From Candidatus Borrarchaeota archaeon (GTDB lineage Archaea; Asgardarchaeota; Sifarchaeia; Borrarchaeales; Borrarchaeaceae), in assembly GCA_016840645.1 (NCBI GenBank), contig JAEORY010000015.1, positions 1 to 21,059 of the forward strand: a stretch of 21,059 nucleotides of DNA, written 5' to 3'. Below, one piece after another: positions 5,366 through 11,083 of this stretch; the first letter of the stretch is position 1; every line of letters starts with the position of its first letter. The notes under the pieces were generated by a model that had not been told where the DNA came from, did no database searches, and worked only from the letters and a program-made list of their open reading frames with translations. The translations under genes and the position numbers were made by a program.

Positions 5366-5569
5366 TTAACTTACAGTTACCCATCTCATACATGTTTGCA
5401 AAAGATTATCATAGTCTCCTGACATTGCCTCTTCCGTAAACAGGTCTATAGTATCAGGGTGAACATTTGCTTTTTGTAATGCTTTCTTAACATTTGCCAT
5501 AATAGCAAAAGCATTACCATCATTTCCTGTTAGTTGTACTTTGATATCTGGATATTTTATATCGCTCAT
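5366..5569 (-). CDS. Conserved small phage protein of unknown function (67 aa)
   Basis: Starts MSDIKYPDIKVQLTGNDGNA and ends MRWVTVS. This sequence type, a strand with GNDGNAF, a helix, then SGDYDNLLQTCMRW, recurs in phages and in bacterial genomes as a small protein of unknown function; I recall the pattern but not a name. The start at 5569 is chosen over an in-frame one 27 nt upstream because AAAGGATTGGAGCA precedes it and ATG overlaps the upstream TGA as ATGA. The pair with 5566-5727 is thus translationally coupled. Confidence 0.8.
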   Translation of the reverse strand: MSDIKYPDIKVQLTGNDGNAFAIMANVKKALQKANVHPDTIDLFTEEAMSGDYDNLLQTCMRWVTVS

Positions 5570-5727
5570 TGCTCCAATCCTTTCAAAAGAGGACATAGTT
5601 TTTCTGCATCTTTGTAACTTTTTATCTTGTCACATTCAGTGCAACCTGTCATTACAAAAGTATTATTTTCCGTTTTCCGTTTTTTGAGATTAGAACATTT
5701 CCAGCATACAGGTATTTTCTTTGCCAT
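5566..5727 (-). CDS. Small zinc-ribbon-like protein (53 aa)
   Basis: Starts MAKKIPVCWKCSNLKKRK and contains MTGCTECDKI. The pairs C8-x2-C11 and C29-x2-C32 are spaced as in a zinc ribbon, with another cysteine at 45. The region between the pairs is basic (NLKKRKTEN). GAAAGGTTAAATC precedes the ATG at 5727, behind a full module; the stop overlaps the next start (ATGA). The adjacent ribbon-plus-conserved protein pair suggests a joint function, which remains unknown. Confidence 0.74.
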   Translation of the reverse strand: MAKKIPVCWKCSNLKKRKTENNTFVMTGCTECDKIKSYKDAEKLCPLLKGLEQ

Positions 5728-5734
5728 GATTTAA

Positions 5735-5771
5735 CCTTTCAACTATATTACGATTTGATAGTTTATTCGGG
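5735..5771 (-). promoter_or_regulatory. Promoter/RBS module for the zinc ribbon/conserved protein pair
   Basis: CCCGAATAAACTATC, AAATCGTAATATAG, then GAAAGG. Confidence 0.74.
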
Positions 5772-5788
5772 AAACAGTTTGATTTCGA

Positions 5789-5892
5789 TGGAGGAGCAAG
5801 CAGGATTCTAACCTACGAAGTCAAGTGCGATCTGATTCGGTAAAATCCTCTTGACTCTACAGTTCCCAGAGTTACCGCTCTTAGGTTGCTCC
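5789..5892 (-). tRNA. Oversized tRNA-like gene with encoded CCA, anticodon unclear
   Basis: The acceptor stem is a perfect GGAGCAA/TTGCTCC followed by T and an encoded CCA. The T arm pairs (GTAGG/CCTGC), but its loop is TTAGAAT, with A in place of the conserved C56. A D-like hairpin AGAG-CGGTAA-CTCT follows the acceptor. Between these arms lie about 50 nt that do not make an ordinary anticodon arm. A perfect 6-bp stem GTCAAG/CTTGAC encloses GATT-TTACCG-AATC, and CTGTAGA (which would hold the Tyr anticodon GTA with T33) is left unpaired. It may be a diverged class II tRNA or a tRNA mimic. It has its own promoter module. Confidence 0.55.
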
Positions 5893-5897
5893 ATATA

Positions 5898-5923
5898 CAT
5901 TATGATTTGATTAGTTAATCGGG
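5898..5923 (-). promoter_or_regulatory. Promoter module for the oversized tRNA-like gene (no RBS)
   Basis: CCCGATTAACTAATC, AAATCATAATG, then TATATGG into the tRNA 5' end. No GAAAGG. Confidence 0.72.
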
Positions 5924-5925
5924 AA

Positions 5926-6282
5926 CTATCTTTCGATTACGCTACAAACTTCTGAATGCTCTTGCCAATTATAAGCAAAATTTTCAACAACCCAAGGAAC
6001 TTCTCCGCTTTGGAAGTTATGATACTTTGCTATTTCTTTAGCTTCATCTTCTGTTGGTGCTTCTACAGTATAAGTCTCGTGTGCAACCAACATAAACTTT
6101 ACATCGAATCGTTTTAACTCCATCCACTTTCCATCTATAGGAAGATTCAGAGAGTTCCTTTCTTCTTCCGTAAATTCATCAGCTTGATGGAGATTTGTCC
6201 ATCCTTGACCATTTTCCCAATAAAGTGGTCGATTATCGTCGTCTACTTCTGTATTTGAAGCTATTACAAATGTTTTCATCAT
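5926..6282 (-). CDS. Hypothetical acidic protein (118 aa)
   Basis: Starts MMKTFVIASNTEVDDDNRPL. The first 55 residues (YWENGQGWTNLHQADEFT, then EEERNSLNLPIDGKW) resemble a small tryptophan-rich domain that I have seen in short phage proteins of unknown role. The second half (FMLVAHETYTVEAPTEDEAK) looks like a ferredoxin-like or DUF-type strand-helix unit. The start at 6282 is set by AGAAGGATAGA, which is part of the last codons of the upstream gene; the two are coupled with only one base between stop and start. Confidence 0.75.
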   Translation of the reverse strand: MMKTFVIASNTEVDDDNRPLYWENGQGWTNLHQADEFTEEERNSLNLPIDGKWMELKRFDVKFMLVAHETYTVEAPTEDEAKEIAKYHNFQSGEVPWVVENFAYNWQEHSEVCSVIER

Positions 6283-6283
6283 T

Positions 6284-6667
6284 CTATCCTTCTGATTTCG
6301 CAAGACAAGCATGATTAATATACAATGGTAAATTTTTCGGGTGATCTACGCCATTTGGTGCTTCTGCGTCATAATATCTTCCTTCGTATACTATGAAGCA
6401 ATGGGCATAGGCATGATCTTCAACCCAATATTCAATATCCATATCCCAAAACTCTTCATCGAAACTATCTCCCCAAAGTGGTACAGCCCCTTCTACTTGA
6501 TCCGCAATTGTTTCAGCAAATTCTTCACACGACCCATCATTTATATGATACCTAACGTTCTGTTCATCAAGAAGAACTCGATCAAGACCATTTTCATGTC
6601 TATTTGCAAAATACTCTGCAACTAAAGCATTAATGGTTTCTGTAATATTAACTTTTGTTGCTTTCAT
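6284..6667 (-). CDS. Possible papain-fold (Cys-His) protein, leaderless (127 aa)
   Basis: Starts MKATKVNITETINALVAEYF. The arrangement DGSC47EEFA in a helix, then AYAH89CFIVYEGRYYD100AE is what is expected of the Cys-His-Asp core of papain-like or transglutaminase-like folds: nucleophile at the start of a helix, histidine at the start of a strand, acid in the next. That is a motif-level inference; no family is certain. The ATG sits 5 nt after TAATA with no ribosome-binding site, and a terminator lies just upstream, so the mRNA is probably leaderless. It is coupled to 5926-6282. Confidence 0.72.
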   Translation of the reverse strand: MKATKVNITETINALVAEYFANRHENGLDRVLLDEQNVRYHINDGSCEEFAETIADQVEGAVPLWGDSFDEEFWDMDIEYWVEDHAYAHCFIVYEGRYYDAEAPNGVDHPKNLPLYINHACLAKSEG

Positions 6668-6670
6668 GTG

Positions 6671-6698
6671 TTTATTACAATGTATCTTTCAAATCGGG
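6671..6698 (-). promoter_or_regulatory. Promoter module without RBS (leaderless papain-fold candidate)
   Basis: CCCGATTTGAAAGATAC, ATTGTAATAAACAC, then ATG. Confidence 0.65.
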
Positions 6699-6700
6699 TG

Positions 6701-6742
6701 AATTAAAAGAACAGTGCAACCTCTAGATGGCTGCACTGTTCT
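6701..6742 (-). terminator. Rho-independent terminator ending the small RNA unit
   Basis: AGAACAGTGCA and TGCACTGTTCT form an 11-bp perfect stem, followed on the minus strand by TTTTAATT. Confidence 0.88.
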
Positions 6743-6862
6743 ACACATCAATCTAATTTAATCCAATTTAATCTTTACATAACGGTTAATTAGGGCATGA
6801 TATAGTTCTCCTTTTCCTAGAAAATCAAATTATCAAACAAATCAAATTAACCTACTCATTAA
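6743..6862 (-). ncRNA. Candidate small RNA between its own promoter and terminator
   Basis: A promoter module at 6865-6892 and the terminator at 6701-6742 enclose about 120 bp without a usable open frame. The transcript would contain two copies of TAATTTGATTT, and a strong Shine-Dalgarno-like AAAAGGAGAAC placed before ATG CCC TAA, that is, a two-codon frame. An alternative is that it is only the leftover of a lost gene. If real it could base-pair with, or sequester, ribosomes or mRNAs; no homologue is recognised. Confidence 0.5.
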
Positions 6863-6864
6863 AC

Positions 6865-6892
6865 TCTATTACAATTCTCTTTAGATATCGGG
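6865..6892 (-). promoter_or_regulatory. Promoter module for the candidate small RNA (no RBS)
   Basis: CCCGATATCTAAAGAG, AATTGTAATAG, then AGTTTAATGAG; the GAAAGG is absent. Confidence 0.68.
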
Positions 6893-6895
6893 AAA

Positions 6896-7420
6896 CTACT
6901 TTGGGTATATGGCATTTGGCAAACGAAATGGCGAAACTGTAATCGTTGGCTCGAAGTATACAGGTCGCGGATCGCCAGTTTTTGGATCAATCATCATAAG
7001 CCATGTCGCAGACAACCCGCTCGGCATAAATAACTGGTTCGGATCAGCTTGTGGAATCGTTGTCGAATTATGGTGAACTGTCCTTGATTTCAACGGTTTT
7101 TGCGGGTTCGTAAACTGTACTGAATACGGGAGACCATAGCCTATACATTCGCCGACAAAAACAAGTCTACCAGTCATCTTGTTCTCAAGGTACGCATAGC
7201 ATCGAAGATTTTCTTGATCTCTGGCTTCAATAACCCTTTTCGCCAACTTGCGTTCCTGATAATTGACGATTGCTGGCATACCAATTTGTGCTTGAGCTTC
7301 CTTTGCAGACTTTTCGGTAGCCTTTCTCTGTGCCTTATCAGATTCGCTAGTTTCGTCACAGCCTATAACGACTACGCTTACGAACATCAGTACAACTAAT
7401 ATCCAAATTGACTTCTTCAT
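6896..7420 (-). CDS. Lipoprotein of unknown function (174 aa)
   Basis: Starts MKKSIWILVVLMFVSVVVIG and C21, a lipoprotein signal peptide with lipobox VIGC. The mature N terminus is polar and helical (ESDKAQRKATEKSAKEAQAQ), the remainder a beta-rich domain (RCYAYLENKMTGRLVFVGEC with IGYGLPYSVQFTNP). It would be lipid-anchored at the cell surface or periplasmic face. RBS AAGGAGT, stronger and of host type, and no promoter module upstream: it is co-transcribed with 7433-7774. The gene is richer in G+C than most neighbours. Candidate roles are superinfection exclusion or envelope maintenance; both are speculation. Confidence 0.82.
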   Translation of the reverse strand: MKKSIWILVVLMFVSVVVIGCDETSESDKAQRKATEKSAKEAQAQIGMPAIVNYQERKLAKRVIEARDQENLRCYAYLENKMTGRLVFVGECIGYGLPYSVQFTNPQKPLKSRTVHHNSTTIPQADPNQLFMPSGLSATWLMMIDPKTGDPRPVYFEPTITVSPFRLPNAIYPK

Positions 7421-7432
7421 CTTTACGACTCC

Positions 7433-7774
7433 TTATCTATAGTTCATCATTTGATTTAGGAACCTACGCAGTTCCGGATTTAACGTGCTAGGATCGAAAT
7501 CAGCAAACGCATGTCGAACGGTGCTTGCGATGGCTCTCTTGCCGTTTACATCGTCGTCTGCCATTCGCAAAAACTCCATTCGCATTTTAGACAGTTCTTG
7601 AGCTTTGCCTTCCGTAAAACTGCGAGTTTGCTTAAAGACTTGTCGTTCGACTTCGGCATGTTTAGGTCCAAAATAACCTTTCCAAGCGATACCAAGCCAT
7701 TCTGCTCCAAAGGCTAGAGATAACACTCCAACCAACAGTAATATTACGAGTAAAAATATACCTATTGCCTTCAT
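7433..7774 (-). CDS. Membrane-anchored helical protein (113 aa)
   Basis: Starts MKAIGIFLLVILLLVGVLSL, one N-terminal transmembrane helix at about residues 3-24, then a soluble helical part (WKGYFGPKHAEVERQVFKQT, KAQELSKMRMEFLRMADDD) ending NQMMNYR. I recognise the pattern 'GYFGPKxxEVERxVFxQTxSF...GKxxEL' from small phage and bacterial membrane proteins of unknown role. It sits 12 nt upstream of the lipoprotein gene, so an envelope-spanning pair is plausible; the lipoprotein is larger than typical Rz1-like partners. RBS AAAGGAATTTAAG. The upstream 70 bp carry no CCCGAT module, only a TATAGT-like box. Confidence 0.78.
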   Translation of the reverse strand: MKAIGIFLLVILLLVGVLSLAFGAEWLGIAWKGYFGPKHAEVERQVFKQTRSFTEGKAQELSKMRMEFLRMADDDVNGKRAIASTVRHAFADFDPSTLNPELRRFLNQMMNYR

Positions 7775-7847
7775 CTTAAATTCCTTTCTTTTTTAAAAAC
7801 CAGATTCAACTATACCATAGTTTAGAACCACATCCGGTAAAATATAT
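7775..7847 (-). promoter_or_regulatory. Intergenic region without the standard module
   Basis: On the minus strand it holds CCGGATGTGG and CTATGGTATAGTTG, which could be a host-type extended -10 (TGGTATAGT form) for the membrane/lipoprotein operon. No CCCGAT box. Weak evidence. Confidence 0.3.
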
Positions 7848-8054
7848 TTAACTCCAAACTACATCTTTGTCTGCTGCTTTGTTCCTACAAGCATTTAGAG
7901 ACACATGAGAATAAAAAAAGTTATTTGATCGAAGAGAATATCTCTTGGAAGCTTTGTTGTAATCAATGCTCCAAGAAGTTTCTCCAACTTTTCCGTGAAT
8001 AGCGTCAAACTTTACCTCTACTACCTTTTTGTTTTTACCTTTGAAACTCTTCAT
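7848..8054 (-). CDS. Small basic protein (68 aa)
   Basis: Starts MKSFKGKNKKVVEVKFDAIH. Basic, with alternating strand-like segments (VVEVKFDAIHGKVGETSWSI, RYSLRSNNFFYSHV) and one cysteine. Could be a nucleic-acid-binding beta barrel, but nothing specific is recognised. RBS GAAAGGTAGGAACA behind a full module. Confidence 0.7.
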   Translation of the reverse strand: MKSFKGKNKKVVEVKFDAIHGKVGETSWSIDYNKASKRYSLRSNNFFYSHVSLNACRNKAADKDVVWS

Positions 8055-8062
8055 TGTTCCTA

Positions 8063-8099
8063 CCTTTCAAGTATATTATGAATGGGATTTATTATCGGG
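8063..8099 (-). promoter_or_regulatory. Promoter/RBS module for the 68-aa basic protein
   Basis: CCCGATAATAAATCCC, ATTCATAATATACTT, then GAAAGG. Confidence 0.74.
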
Positions 8100-8101
8100 A
8101 A

Positions 8102-8422
8102 TTAAATGTTATTTATACCACAACTTTTTTCAGCTTTAGCAACATTCTTGTAAAGAAATCTGGCAGCAACTTGTAATCCAATTTGATAAGCCATAGCATC
8201 AACACCATAATAAGAACCATCATCATAATCATTAAGTCTTCCGATTAAGAACCCTAACGATTTTTCAAGACTCCAATGAAAACCACATCCTACATATCCT
8301 TTGCTTCGTAATGCGAAAACACGAGCAGCTAATTCCGGCATTCCTTTATTTGTGCGCTTCCTCCACCTGGTAAAATCGTCATTTTCTTTCTGTTTCAACT
8401 TAATTTCTTCTATAGTTTCCAT
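8102..8422 (-). CDS. Hypothetical protein from a probable leaderless mRNA (106 aa)
   Basis: Starts METIEEIKLKQKENDDFTRW. Helical, with a basic segment RWRKRTNKGMPELAARVFAL and a glycine/tyrosine-rich middle (KGYVGCGFHWSLEKSLGFLI). No recognised family. The ATG is 5 nt after TAATA with no ribosome-binding site, and the gene directly follows a terminator. Confidence 0.7.
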   Translation of the reverse strand: METIEEIKLKQKENDDFTRWRKRTNKGMPELAARVFALRSKGYVGCGFHWSLEKSLGFLIGRLNDYDDGSYYGVDAMAYQIGLQVAARFLYKNVAKAEKSCGINNI

Positions 8423-8424
8423 GA

Positions 8425-8453
8425 TTTTATTAGAATCTAATATGAAAATCGGG
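8425..8453 (-). promoter_or_regulatory. Promoter module without RBS (leaderless 106-aa gene)
   Basis: CCCGATTTTCATATTAG, ATTCTAATAAAATC, then ATG. Confidence 0.64.
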
Positions 8454-8458
8454 TTAAT

Positions 8459-8495
8459 AAAAAACAGGACCAGGTAACCGGTTTACCTGGCCCTG
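8459..8495 (-). terminator. Rho-independent terminator ending the 8500-8813 RNA unit
   Basis: CAGGGCCAGGTAA and TTACCTGGTCCTG pair (12 pairs, one mismatch) around ACCGG, followed by TTTTTT on the minus strand. Confidence 0.9.
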
Positions 8496-8813
8496 CGGTC
8501 TCTTCAACCAAACATCATCAAGGGATTCGAACCCAAATTACTCTGGCGGGAAAAACCAGGCAGCCTTTCCTCGTATATTAGACGATCCGATGTCAGTTGC
8601 AATTCGACCTTTCCGACCTCTCCCTGGCCGCACCAGATCCTAAAGGTCGTTTCCCATTGTTTCATAGCATGGAAGCCAGCAATCGAATCTGACACTGACC
8701 GTTAAAACTCGGTCGTACTCCTTATGCTACTCCATGCTATCAAGACCCATGAAACGGCAGTTTACCGGTATCTGCCGTAAAGGTCTCTATTCAGTTTTTA
8801 TTAACATCTCATC
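8496..8813 (-). ncRNA. Structured non-coding RNA unit with tRNA-like parts
   Basis: About 320 bp between a promoter module without RBS and a strong terminator, with no convincing gene. In transcript order it holds: a 7-bp hairpin ACGGCAG/CTGCCGT (8755-8777); a tRNA-like fold (8664-8740); a middle segment; and near the 3' end GGGTTCGAATCCC (8522-8534), the hallmark T loop of a tRNA, with a nearby arm TCGT-CTAATAT-ACGA and a CTGG...CCAG hairpin. It may be a cluster of degenerate tRNAs, a tRNA-like effector RNA or a tmRNA-like molecule. I found no proteolysis-tag frame, which argues against tmRNA. Confidence 0.55.
8664..8740 (-). tRNA. tRNA-like fold with an 8-nt anticodon loop
   Basis: The ends pair perfectly over 10 bp (ATAGCATGGA/TCCATGCTAT). 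Inside, GACCG/CGGTC closes the 8-nt loop AGTTTTAA, which would present TTT (Lys) after a T; GTCAG/CTGGC closes the T-like loop ATTCGATTG, which is 9 nt instead of 7. The D arm is poor (GTA/TAC). Loops of 8 nt are known from frameshift-suppressor tRNAs, but decay is an equally good explanation. No CCA. Confidence 0.4.
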
Positions 8814-8847
8814 TTCATCTCTATTATATTTCGATTATTTTATCGGG
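8814..8847 (-). promoter_or_regulatory. Promoter module for the structured RNA unit
   Basis: CCCGATAAAATAATCG, AAATATAATAG, then GATGAAGATG with no GAAAGG. Its first codons also complete the upstream protein (WAFPIK). Confidence 0.66.
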
Positions 8848-9134
8848 AAAGCCCATTTATCGCCATCAACTCTCCATGTATATTCTCCATTACCTACGCG
8901 AATAATAGGACCATCAATAGCTCTCATATCATTATGATTAACTAATGTTACTTTGACTTTAACAAAAACTTTACTTTCTCTAATATAAGTAATAGCTTTT
9001 TGTCCACGTTTTATCTTTTCAAAAGTTTCATTAACCTTACTAAATTTGTTATGATCTCCCTCAACAAATGCTACATAATCAGCAGAAATTTTTAGTGCTT
9101 CGGCACGAGTAATAATGTTTTTTGTAAGTTTCAT
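8835..9134 (-). CDS. Hypothetical basic protein (99 aa)
   Basis: Starts MKLTKNIITRAEALKISADY if the ATG at 9134 is used, which is 9 nt from GGAG; the ATG at 9140 would be only 3 nt away, so it is less likely. The protein is basic with helices first (FEKIKRGQKAITYIRESKVF) and strands last (VFVKVKVTLVNHNDM). The last residues FPIK are encoded by the next promoter module in its second reading frame. No CCCGAT module lies upstream; a 90-bp spacer separates it from 9243-9431. Family unknown. Confidence 0.7.
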   Translation of the reverse strand: MKLTKNIITRAEALKISADYVAFVEGDHNKFSKVNETFEKIKRGQKAITYIRESKVFVKVKVTLVNHNDMRAIDGPIIRVGNGEYTWRVDGDKWAFPIK

Positions 9135-9242
9135 TTTCATTATCTCCAAAGATGCAGATAGTAGCGAAGGTTTGCTTTAACGACTGCCTTATATCGCATT
9201 TGCCAGGGGCGTCACTCCCTGTTTCAACTTTACTATCTACAT

Positions 9243-9431
9243 CTATTTTGTTACTTCTTTGATGGCAGTATTCGTAGGTTTTATACTTGCTGCAACACGT
9301 TGTGATAATCTTTTGTTATCTGGTTCGCAATAATTTATACAACCACAAGGATTGATCGAATCGTTAGCTGCTTTTCCATACTTGTAGTAAAGACAACTAG
9401 TGCAATACTTTATTTCTAAATCAATCCTCAT
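9243..9431 (-). CDS. Small cysteine-rich protein (62 aa)
   Basis: Starts MRIDLEIKYCTSCLYYKYGK. Cysteines C10, C13, C29, C31 and C35 (CxxC ... CGCINYC) suggest one zinc site. The basic tail (KRLSQRVAASIKPTNTAIKE) is unstructured-looking. The start overlaps the end of the 52-aa gene by 11 nt, so it depends on coupled translation. Not recognised. Confidence 0.7.
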   Translation of the reverse strand: MRIDLEIKYCTSCLYYKYGKAANDSINPCGCINYCEPDNKRLSQRVAASIKPTNTAIKEVTK

Positions 9432-9579
9432 TAATTTCTTTTTCCAAATCTTTCTTAAGCTTTTGTCTGTCTTTTTTGTTGCTTCCTGTCTTTGCTTTCT
9501 TGTTCATACGCCTCTTGCTGTCAATAGAAGAAGCTTCATACTTTTGAGAGATGCTTTGATCTTGATTATTTCGTGCCAT
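9421..9579 (-). CDS. Small highly basic, lysine-rich protein (52 aa), leaderless
   Basis: Starts MARNNQDQSISQKYEASSID, then SKRRMNKKAKTGSNKKDRQK and a charged end LKKDLEKEINED. The N terminus is polar and the middle strongly basic, as in small nucleic-acid or ribosome-binding proteins. Its ATG follows TAATAAAACCG with no ribosome-binding site. It overlaps the genes on both sides (14 nt at the start, 11 nt at the end) in different frames. Confidence 0.62.
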   Translation of the reverse strand: MARNNQDQSISQKYEASSIDSKRRMNKKAKTGSNKKDRQKLKKDLEKEINED

Positions 9580-9853
9580 CGGTTTTATTACAATCTGATT
9601 TATTTATCGGGTGATCGTCAATATACTCAACCCTAAATAATTTTCGGTTAGAATTGACTAATTCTCCGACTGCATCATAGAACGTATCTCCTGTAGCATA
9701 TATCTCTGGACGTTTTTTGATTTGAGCTAAATATCCATCAACCTTATATACTTCTATTTCTATTCTATCTGCTTTAGCTTCTTTTCTAAAAGACAAACAA
9801 AGAAAAACTAGAGCTATAATGATAACACCTAAAATGACAATTAGTGTTTCCAT
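9566..9853 (-). CDS. Single-pass membrane protein running through a promoter module (95 aa)
   Basis: Starts METLIVILGVIIIALVFLCL, one N-terminal membrane helix, then a basic segment and a soluble alpha/beta domain (RIEIEVYKVDGYLAQIKKRP). The start at 9853 overlaps the upstream stop as TAATG. The end is peculiar: the tail HPINKSDCNKTDGTK is read from the entire promoter module of the next gene, and the frame closes inside the next gene. The natural end of the ancestral protein was probably earlier. Confidence 0.72.
   Translation of the reverse strand: METLIVILGVIIIALVFLCLSFRKEAKADRIEIEVYKVDGYLAQIKKRPEIYATGDTFYDAVGELVNSNRKLFRVEYIDDHPINKSDCNKTDGTK
9583..9611 (-). promoter_or_regulatory. Promoter module (no RBS) inside the coding sequence of 9566-9853
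   Basis: CCCGATAAATAAATC, AGATTGTAATAAAACCG, then ATG of the 52-aa gene. Translated in frame by the overlapping gene. Confidence 0.62.
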
Positions 9854-10080
9854 TATTTTCCATTTTCTCTCAAATAAGCTTCCCAACCTAGTGCTTTAGC
9901 ATGCCATTTACAATCAGCTTGACCATACCAATAAAACTCATTGGGACCATGAAACTCAAAAGTTCCAGTAGAAGATTTGTAAGCCCAAGAAGCATCTATG
10001 TCTTCTTTGGAAACATGCTTACGCACATCCTTCATTACTTCTTTGAGTAATAGTCTACAAAATGTATGCATGAATTTCAT
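9853..10080 (-). CDS. Hypothetical protein with aromatic C-terminal half (75 aa)
   Basis: Starts MKFMHTFCRLLLKEVMKDVR (an alternative ATG is three codons in). The N-terminal helix is basic; the second half is aromatic (WAYKSSTGTFEFHGPNEFYW and GQADCKWHAKALGWEAYLRE). No AAAGG precedes the ATG: TATAATAGAACTGAA leads straight to it, so the leader is absent or a few bases long. Coupled by TAATG to 9566-9853. Function unknown. Confidence 0.68.
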   Translation of the reverse strand: MKFMHTFCRLLLKEVMKDVRKHVSKEDIDASWAYKSSTGTFEFHGPNEFYWYGQADCKWHAKALGWEAYLRENGK

Positions 10081-10114
10081 TTCAGTTCTATTATAAAAAT
10101 ATTTGTTAATCGGG
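10081..10114 (-). promoter_or_regulatory. Promoter module with reduced leader (75-aa gene)
   Basis: CCCGATTAACAAATATTT, TTATAATAG, AACTGAA, ATG. The SD has shrunk to GAA. Confidence 0.68.
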
Positions 10115-10429
10115 AATTGGTTCTTTCATATCATGAGTACCTTCATTGAAGAACCAGCCTTGATCTGCGGATCTGTCACTTGGTGCGGAATATTCAGGTT
10201 TGCCAGCTTTGATCCAACAAGCTTTATGCCAAAGTTCTACAACGTTGTCGTCATATTCATAGATATCTACTCCATTGACTCTACCATAACCATCATATTC
10301 GCCAATCATTCTGCTCCCATCAGGGAAAAGAGCTACAACAACATTCATCCACTGATTGACATTATTAATAGCCATATCGCCTAAAGCAGGATGACCACAA
10401 CTTTTACAATCCCAACTAAAAAATCCCAT
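10106..10429 (-). CDS. Conserved small phage-type protein, 'MGFFSW' group (107 aa)
   Basis: Starts MGFFSWDCKSCGHPALGDMA. Proteins that begin with MGFFSW and a CxxC pair and carry DGSRMIGEYDGYGRV-like repeats of glycine and tyrosine recur in phage and bacterial genomes with no assigned role; I recall the pattern, not a name. Four cysteine/histidine residues (C8, C11, H13, and the later HKAC) might bind zinc. The C terminus EPIPD comes from the next promoter module. RBS GAAAGGATAATATC. Confidence 0.78.
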   Translation of the reverse strand: MGFFSWDCKSCGHPALGDMAINNVNQWMNVVVALFPDGSRMIGEYDGYGRVNGVDIYEYDDNVVELWHKACWIKAGKPEYSAPSDRSADQGWFFNEGTHDMKEPIPD

Positions 10430-10437
10430 GATATTAT

Positions 10438-10474
10438 CCTTTCAATACTATTATAATTGGTTTATTAGATCGGG
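10438..10474 (-). promoter_or_regulatory. Promoter/RBS module for the MGFFSW protein
   Basis: CCCGATCTAATAAACC, AATTATAATAG, then GAAAGG. Confidence 0.74.
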
Positions 10475-10478
10475 TGAC

Positions 10479-11075
10479 TTAGCTTGGACAGATACCGCCG
10501 CAGATGTAACCGATCTTACCGCTTTTAGCTGCCTTTACTTCCATTCTACCTAGCTCTAAATTAGCGGCATTTCTTTTGTCCGAGTAGTTTTTTATTTTTT
10601 TATCTTCTGAATCAGTAGTAAGAGAATGATTGCATACCGGACAACTTGTAGAATGATGAGAAATATGTTTTCTACTTACTTTGCTCTCACATTTCTTGCA
10701 AGAAATGAGTTTGCTCTTACCATTCTGTATTCTAGCAATGATCTTTTTGCGTGTTTCATCTAATTTAGACTGAAACTTTTCTACTTTTTCTCTAGCCTTT
10801 GCAACGTAGGATGGTTCTTTTTGGGGAGTCATACGAAAAGGAACAGCCCAACCAGCTTCCCATTTTGTATGATTTTCAGATAGAAAATCTTCAGCTTGTC
10901 TAAGAGTATCATGTACAGTAGACTTGAATATAAGGTTTTCGCCAAGCATACCAATGCAACCGCTGTAAGAAGTTCCATTTCGATGTTGAGAACTTCTTAC
11001 ATCCTCAGCCCACTGTTGCTTAACAGATTCTTTGTTATCTGTTAAATAAGTACAACAATCAAAACATGCTCCCAT
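10479..11075 (-). CDS. Cysteine-rich coiled-coil protein with zinc ribbon (198 aa)
   Basis: Starts MGACFDCCTYLTDNKESVKQ. The N-terminal half is a globular part containing C4, C7, C8 and C40 and a tryptophan cluster (TKWEAGWAVPFRM). A basic coiled coil follows at about residues 92-122 (AREKVEKFQSKLDETRKKII), then a zinc ribbon C126-KKC...C145-PVC148, a second charged helix and a cysteine-containing tail (GYICGGICPS). The layout, coiled coil plus ribbon, is typical of adaptor or nucleic-acid scaffold proteins. RBS GAAAGGATAGAACC. One of the larger unknowns in the window. Confidence 0.78.
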   Translation of the reverse strand: MGACFDCCTYLTDNKESVKQQWAEDVRSSQHRNGTSYSGCIGMLGENLIFKSTVHDTLRQAEDFLSENHTKWEAGWAVPFRMTPQKEPSYVAKAREKVEKFQSKLDETRKKIIARIQNGKSKLISCKKCESKVSRKHISHHSTSCPVCNHSLTTDSEDKKIKNYSDKRNAANLELGRMEVKAAKSGKIGYICGGICPS

Positions 11076-11083
11076 GGTTCTAT

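Noticed and set aside
7174..7359. A 61-codon frame overlapping the lipoprotein gene on the same strand
   Set aside because: Out-of-frame shadow of a clear lipoprotein gene, with no ribosome-binding site.
8504..8695. A 63-codon minus-strand open frame in the structured RNA unit
   Set aside because: No ribosome-binding site at its start, and it covers tRNA-like arms and hairpins. The non-coding reading explains the region better.
8496..8813. tmRNA
   Set aside because: The T-loop sequence and unit length invited the idea, but I found no matching 5' acceptor half and no tag frame ending in the usual alanine-rich peptide.
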